This document shows, one piece after another, positions 7,087 through 9,491 of a stretch of 9,491 nt of DNA. Position numbers and translations under genes: made by a program. Every line of letters begins with the position of its first letter. The stretch's first letter is position 1. The notes under the pieces are model-generated. The model was given only the letters and a program-made list of their open reading frames with translations, was not told where the DNA came from and did not search any database. The DNA comes from Actinomycetes bacterium (lineage in GTDB: Bacteria; Actinomycetota; Actinomycetes; Propionibacteriales; Propionibacteriaceae): contig JAEZHJ010000130.1 of assembly GCA_023436925.1 (NCBI GenBank), positions 1 through 9,491 on the forward strand. The letters run 5' to 3'.

Positions 7087-7172
7087 TGGCGTCGGGCCGG
7101 GAGCGCCTCTCGGCGCGTGGCCGCTCGTGGCGGCAATAGTTGGAGCCCGGGGCTACCGCGGCCCGACGCCAC
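7086..7172 (-). other. Structured intergenic element: 14-bp perfect inverted repeat enclosing three hairpins
   Basis: Bases 7086-7099 and 7159-7172 are perfect reverse complements. The 59 bases between them can fold into three short hairpins: 7103-7116 (5 bp), 7120-7134 (5 bp) and 7144-7154 (4 bp), giving a cloverleaf-like junction. Read on the minus strand, the first has a GAGA (GNRA-type) loop, which slightly favours that strand; a promoter-like TTGGCC-N16-TATCCT at 7205-7178 would start transcription at the base of the long stem. It could be a small RNA, a 3' UTR structure, or a palindromic intergenic repeat. It is not a tRNA: there is no T-loop. I do not recognise an RNA family. Confidence 0.5.
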
Positions 7173-7188
7173 GGACGAGGATAGACGC

Positions 7189-7215
7189 CCGCCCCGGCAG
7201 GCCAAAGCCGGGCGG
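7189..7215. terminator. Hairpin between converging operons, likely bidirectional terminator
   Basis: Nine base pairs with one bulged C (7192), loop 7199-7206. The stem is almost all G/C and begins directly after the TAG stop of the minus-strand 200-aa gene. There is no U-run on either side, as is common for actinobacterial terminators, so termination is inferred from position and stability. Confidence 0.55.
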
Positions 7216-7818
7216 CTACTCCAGTCGTCCGTCGCGCCACAGCCGGGCGCAGTCGGTGAGTTCCTGCGCCAGGGTCTGCAGCCGGGCCGCCTGGCCGACC
7301 GCACGTCCGCCCGCAGTGATGTCGGCGCGGCCCGAGGACACCACCGAACAGAAGGCGGCGGCCCGTTCCAGCGCGACCGCGAAGTCGCCGGTGAAGGCCC
7401 CCCGCAGGATGTCGTCGGCCACCCGGCGGACCTCCTGCGGCCCGGGCGGGTCGATCCCGGCGACGGCGTGGTTCGGTTCGGTGAACCTGATCCCGGCGGC
7501 GTACTCGCGGGCGGCCCCGGTGGGGTCGTTGGTCATCCACTCCCGCAACAGGTAAAGCCGCCACAGCGCGCCGGGCAGTGACCGGGCCGGCCGGGCGGCC
7601 CACAGGTCGGCCAGGGTGGACAGCCCGATCTCGTCGACGAGGGCCACGAGCCGGGGAACCAGGGCCGGGTCCTCGGCGGCCCGGCCGCGCTGCACCAGCA
7701 CCGCGGCGGTCTCATGGGCGGCATGCAGCGCCGCTACGGGGTCGGTGCTGTCGCCCAGCGCTTCCAGGGCGGTCGGTTCCAGGTAACTGGGTCGCCGGGG
7801 TCGGCGGGTCTCGTCCAC
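7216..7818 (-). CDS. Conserved actinobacterial hypothetical protein, 200 aa
   Basis: Soluble, mostly helical protein of unknown function; no signal peptide or membrane segment is visible. Notable stretches are LPGALWRLYLLREW (about residues 80-93), AAGIRFTEPNHAVAGIDPPG, and the C-terminal ILRGAFTGDFAVALERAAAF. I recognise this overall pattern from uncharacterised actinobacterial proteins but know no assigned role. GTG 7818 is chosen because TAGCCT, a good -10 box, lies six bases upstream and no Shine-Dalgarno is present, so the mRNA is probably leaderless. It lies 36 bases after the 66-aa gene on the same strand, so it may be both read through from that operon and expressed from its own promoter. 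A strong hairpin follows its stop. Confidence 0.8.
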   Translation of the reverse strand: MDETRRPRRPSYLEPTALEALGDSTDPVAALHAAHETAAVLVQRGRAAEDPALVPRLVALVDEIGLSTLADLWAARPARSLPGALWRLYLLREWMTNDPTGAAREYAAGIRFTEPNHAVAGIDPPGPQEVRRVADDILRGAFTGDFAVALERAAAFCSVVSSGRADITAGGRAVGQAARLQTLAQELTDCARLWRDGRLE

Positions 7819-7824
7819 CGTCCT

Positions 7825-7830
7825 AGGCTA
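7825..7830 (-). promoter_or_regulatory. -10 box for a leaderless transcript of the 200-aa gene
   Basis: TAGCCT on the minus strand, six bases before GTG 7818. It is part of the 11-mer TAGCCTAGGAC also found in the pepA promoter. A clear -35 box is not seen. Confidence 0.5.
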
Positions 7831-7854
7831 GTCGGGCCGCCGGACCGGGCCTGA

Positions 7855-8055
7855 CTAGGCCTCCAGGCTCATCGGGCCGTAGACCGGACGGTCCTCCTCC
7901 AGCAGGGACACCGCGGTCACGCCACCGTCCAGCAGGTCGGGGTAGGTCGCGGTGAGCCACTCCTCGGCGGCCCGCTGGTCCGGAAAGTCCTGGTCCAGCC
8001 CCAGGTCCGCCCGCCGCTCGGCGGGCAGCTCGGGCACGGCCACCCAGCGGTACAC
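7855..8055 (-). CDS. Conserved small acidic protein, 66 aa
   Basis: Short cytoplasmic protein of unknown function. It begins MYRWVAVPEL, has a middle segment FPDQRAAEEWLTATYPDLLD, and ends VSLLEEDRPVYGPMSLEA. The pattern FPxQxxAExWL...LLxxGVxAVxLLExDRxVYGPMSL is one I recall from many small actinobacterial proteins, so this is a real gene despite its size. GTG 8055 starts two bases after the DUF3043 stop (TGACCGTG), so it is probably translated by reinitiation. The open frame extends far upstream, but that part is a shadow of the DUF3043 gene. Alternating strand-helix-strand spacing suggests a compact alpha/beta fold; this is inference only. Confidence 0.8.
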   Translation of the reverse strand: MYRWVAVPELPAERRADLGLDQDFPDQRAAEEWLTATYPDLLDGGVTAVSLLEEDRPVYGPMSLEA

Positions 8056-8057
8056 GG

Positions 8058-8621
8058 TCAGATCGGGTCGCCCGGCTTCACCCGGGGGGCGGGCAGCCGG
8101 AGCCGGCGCAGGTTGATGGACCGGTTGATCCCGTAGCCGAGCAGGCCCTTCAGCGGTTCGCGCGGCAGCCGCTGTGAGTGCAGCTTCTTGTAGCCCACCC
8201 ACATCCGGACCAGGTCGATGCCGATCAGGATCAGCACGAGCCAGGTGGCCCAACTCATGATCGCGGTGGCCAGGACGCCGAAGCTGGTGGTCACCAGCGA
8301 CAGCATCAGCATCAGCATCAGGATCGGCATCGAGAACGGGGCCAGCCCGCGACGACTGTCCACCCAATCCCGCATCAGGACCTTGCCGGGCTGCGACTCC
8401 GCGATGCGCATGTTCGCTTCCCGGGCGGCCGCCTTGGCCTGCCGCTCGCGAGCCCGGGCCTCTTTCGGGGTCAGGGTCGGGTGGAGGCGCTCCCGCCGCG
8501 CCCGCTCGGCCTCGCGCCGGGTGGGGGTCGGGGCCGCCTTCCCGACCGGTTTGGCAGAATCGGTGGCAGGGCTCTCCTCGGCCGGGGCTTCGGTGCGCTG
8601 ATAGGGCCGGAACAGTGCCAC
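8058..8621 (-). CDS. DUF3043 family membrane protein, 187 aa
   Basis: Actinobacterial membrane protein of unknown function. The cytoplasmic N-terminal half is strongly charged, with KAAPTPTRREAERARRERL (about residues 28-46), a family hallmark, then an Arg/Ala-rich helix and MRDWVDSRRG (about 83-92). Two membrane helices follow at about 97-116, which includes an unusual Leu-Met alternation, and about 119-139. The C-terminus is basic. The GTG start at 8621 has AGAGG six bases upstream and a well-formed promoter before that. From memory, Rv2206 of M. tuberculosis belongs to the same family and is likewise divergent from a glycerate-kinase-like gene, matching the arrangement here. It is first in an operon with the 66-aa and perhaps the 200-aa genes. 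Confidence 0.9.
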   Translation of the reverse strand: MALFRPYQRTEAPAEESPATDSAKPVGKAAPTPTRREAERARRERLHPTLTPKEARARERQAKAAAREANMRIAESQPGKVLMRDWVDSRRGLAPFSMPILMLMLMLSLVTTSFGVLATAIMSWATWLVLILIGIDLVRMWVGYKKLHSQRLPREPLKGLLGYGINRSINLRRLRLPAPRVKPGDPI

Positions 8622-8656
8622 TTCTAACCTCTGGGTGGTGCGACGATGACCTTGCC

Positions 8657-8685
8657 ATTCTAGGTGACAGACCCGTCCGGGTCAT
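8657..8685 (-). promoter_or_regulatory. Candidate promoter of the DUF3043 operon
   Basis: Minus strand reads ATGACC (8685-8680), a 17-base spacer, then TAGAAT (8662-8657). Predicted start is near 8650, giving a leader of about 29 bases with AGAGG at 8632-8628 as Shine-Dalgarno. It is one of the best -35/-10 pairs in the window. Confidence 0.5.
8670..8683. promoter_or_regulatory. Short dyad within the DUF3043 promoter, possible operator
   Basis: GACCCG and CGGGTC are six-base arms separated by TC. The dyad overlaps the end of the -35 box and fills part of the spacer, where a repressor could act on both divergent genes. Short GC palindromes are common in such DNA, so this is tentative. Confidence 0.25.
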
Positions 8686-8724
8686 GTCGGTCCGGTGGCA
8701 ACGCACGCACGGAAGGGAGAGCCG

Positions 8725-9234
8725 GTGAAAGCGGAACTGCTGGCCCGGCTCGGCGCGCTGCTGGCCGGCGGGGTCGAGGCCGAGCCGCAGCAGTGGCAGG
8801 ACGCGCTCACCCTCGCCTACCAGCGCCGGCTCGCCTGGCTGCACGAGATCCGGGACGAGGCCGAGCGGGTGGCCGGCCGACGTCGCCGACTGGCGGTCGG
8901 ACGGGGTCCGCTGCCCTTCCCCGAGGCCGCCGAGGCCACCGCCCGCCTCGACTCCGAGCTGGCCGCCGAGCACCACCAGCTGATGGAGCTCGACGCCGCG
9001 GTTCGCTCCCAGACCGACCGGTTCCGCGCCGAACGCGACGCGCTGCTCGCGCTGCCCGACCAGGTCGCCGCCGCCGACCTGGCCCGGGCCGCGCTGCGCC
9101 GGTGGCGCGCCGAGTCGGAGGCCCTGTTGCGGGCAGCGCAGGCCGGCGCGCTGGTGCCGGTCGAGCCCTCCGGCCCGGTCGCCGAGAACGCCGAGCCCGG
9201 CCGCTTCGAGCAGCCGCCGGGGGCACCTCGATGA
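8725..9234 (+). CDS. Hypothetical helical protein, 169 aa
   Basis: I do not recognise this protein. It is rich in Ala, Arg, Glu and Leu with almost no aromatic residues, and looks all-helical: LARLGALLAGG near the start, then WQDALTLAYQRRLAWLHEIR (about residues 23-42), a basic turn GRRRRL, and long heptad-like stretches at about 70-110 and 115-137 that could form a coiled coil. The last 25 residues are Pro/Gly/Glu-rich and probably disordered. There is no signal peptide or membrane helix. GTG 8725 is preceded by GGAAGGGAG about five bases upstream, which fits better than a start at 8695. Its stop overlaps the ATG of the glycerate-kinase-like gene (ATGA), so the two are probably coupled. Function is unknown. 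Confidence 0.75.
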   Translation: MKAELLARLGALLAGGVEAEPQQWQDALTLAYQRRLAWLHEIRDEAERVAGRRRRLAVGRGPLPFPEAAEATARLDSELAAEHHQLMELDAAVRSQTDRFRAERDALLALPDQVAAADLARAALRRWRAESEALLRAAQAGALVPVEPSGPVAENAEPGRFEQPPGAPR

Positions 9235-9491
9235 GTCGTCAGCTGCGGGTCGTGGTCGCCTGCGACGCGATCGGGGACCTCGACTCCTGGGCCGCCGGCG
9301 TCGCGATCGCCCAGGGCTGGGCCGATCACGCCGCGGTGGCCGTGGTCCCGGTGGCCGACGCCGGCCAGCCGCTGGGCGGGGCACTCGCCCGCCTGCTCGG
9401 CGGCGACCTCGTCATCGACGGCGAGCACTGGTCTGTGGCGGGCGGCGACACCCTCGCGGTCGGCACCCTCGCCCCGGCGAGCCCGGACGGC
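9231..9491 (+). CDS. Glycerate-kinase-like protein, N-terminal 87 residues, cut by window edge
   Basis: Only the beginning is visible. The layout RVVVACDAIGDLDSWAAGVAIAQGW...VAVVPVADAGQPLG follows the start of bacterial glycerate kinases (GlxK/GarK type, glycerate to phosphoglycerate), whose usual form is RVVVAPDSFKGSLSA...IAxGW...VPLADGGEGT. Here the motif PDSFKGS is replaced by CDAIGDLDS, and the glycines of DGGEGT are partly lost (DAGQPLG), so catalytic activity is uncertain. The position, divergent from DUF3043, matches the M. tuberculosis Rv2205c/Rv2206 pair as I remember it, and this supports the assignment. The ATG overlaps the stop of the preceding gene by four bases. The frame is open to the right edge. 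Confidence 0.6.
   Translation, partial: MSRQLRVVVACDAIGDLDSWAAGVAIAQGWADHAAVAVVPVADAGQPLGGALARLLGGDLVIDGEHWSVAGGDTLAVGTLAPASPDG

Noticed and set aside
7086..7172. tRNA or small SRP RNA
   Set aside because: There is no GTTCGA-type T-loop and no recognisable anticodon arm, the closing stem is 14 bp, and the SRP loop signature is absent.
8056..9384. Upstream extension of the 66-aa gene to a 509-codon minus-strand frame
   Set aside because: The extension crosses DUF3043 in another frame and runs antisense to the 169-aa gene. Only the last 66 residues show a recognisable protein.
1..9491. Mobile element, CRISPR array or defence system
   Set aside because: No transposase, integrase, nuclease or spacer-repeat pattern is visible, and base composition looks even across the genes.

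Overview
The window is a very GC-rich actinobacterial chromosome segment. Evidence: strong G/C bias at third codon positions, many GTG starts, several probably leaderless genes, and actinobacteria-type families (DUF3043, the small protein ending in VYGPMSL). The set E2/sucB-dlaT, pepA-type aminopeptidase, gcvT, DUF3043 and a glycerate-kinase-like gene recalls, from memory, the M. tuberculosis neighbourhood Rv2205c-Rv2215, with genes swapped in and out. Genus cannot be fixed from sequence alone; a Propionibacteriales-like actinobacterium is a guess. I see no transposase, phage gene, CRISPR array, rRNA or tRNA. No gap between genes exceeds 300 bases; the largest are 871-1028 (divergent promoters), 4421-4535 (divergent promoters), 7087-7215 (structured) and 8622-8724 (divergent promoters).

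Layout. (1) Bases 870-1, minus strand: N-terminal 290 residues of a 2-oxoacid dehydrogenase E2 with two lipoyl domains and Ala/Pro linkers; the gene runs off the left edge. (2) 1029-1349, plus: 106-aa conserved hypothetical protein, probably leaderless, ending in a 12-base convergent overlap with the next gene. (3) 4420-1338, minus: two-gene operon of leucyl aminopeptidase (M17) followed, with a one-base TGATG overlap, by a KstD-like FAD oxidoreductase. (4) 4536-7086, plus: iron-type alcohol dehydrogenase, glycine cleavage T protein, and a 100-aa two-helix membrane protein coupled by ATGA. (5) 7087-7215: a 14-bp perfect inverted repeat enclosing three small hairpins, then a strong hairpin between converging genes. 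(6) 8621-7216, minus: DUF3043 membrane protein, a 66-aa small protein and a 200-aa hypothetical protein. (7) 8725-9491, plus: a 169-aa helical hypothetical protein coupled by ATGA to a glycerate-kinase-like gene cut by the right edge.

Functionally the window is mostly central metabolism and housekeeping: oxidative decarboxylation (E2), peptide turnover (PepA), one-carbon metabolism (GcvT), and two redox enzymes of unknown substrate. No single pathway joins the blocks. I do not see a convincing new multi-gene system. The least explained items are the structured intergenic element at 7086-7172, the KstD-like enzyme lacking the usual catalytic tyrosine, and the glycerate-kinase-like protein lacking the usual N-terminal motif.
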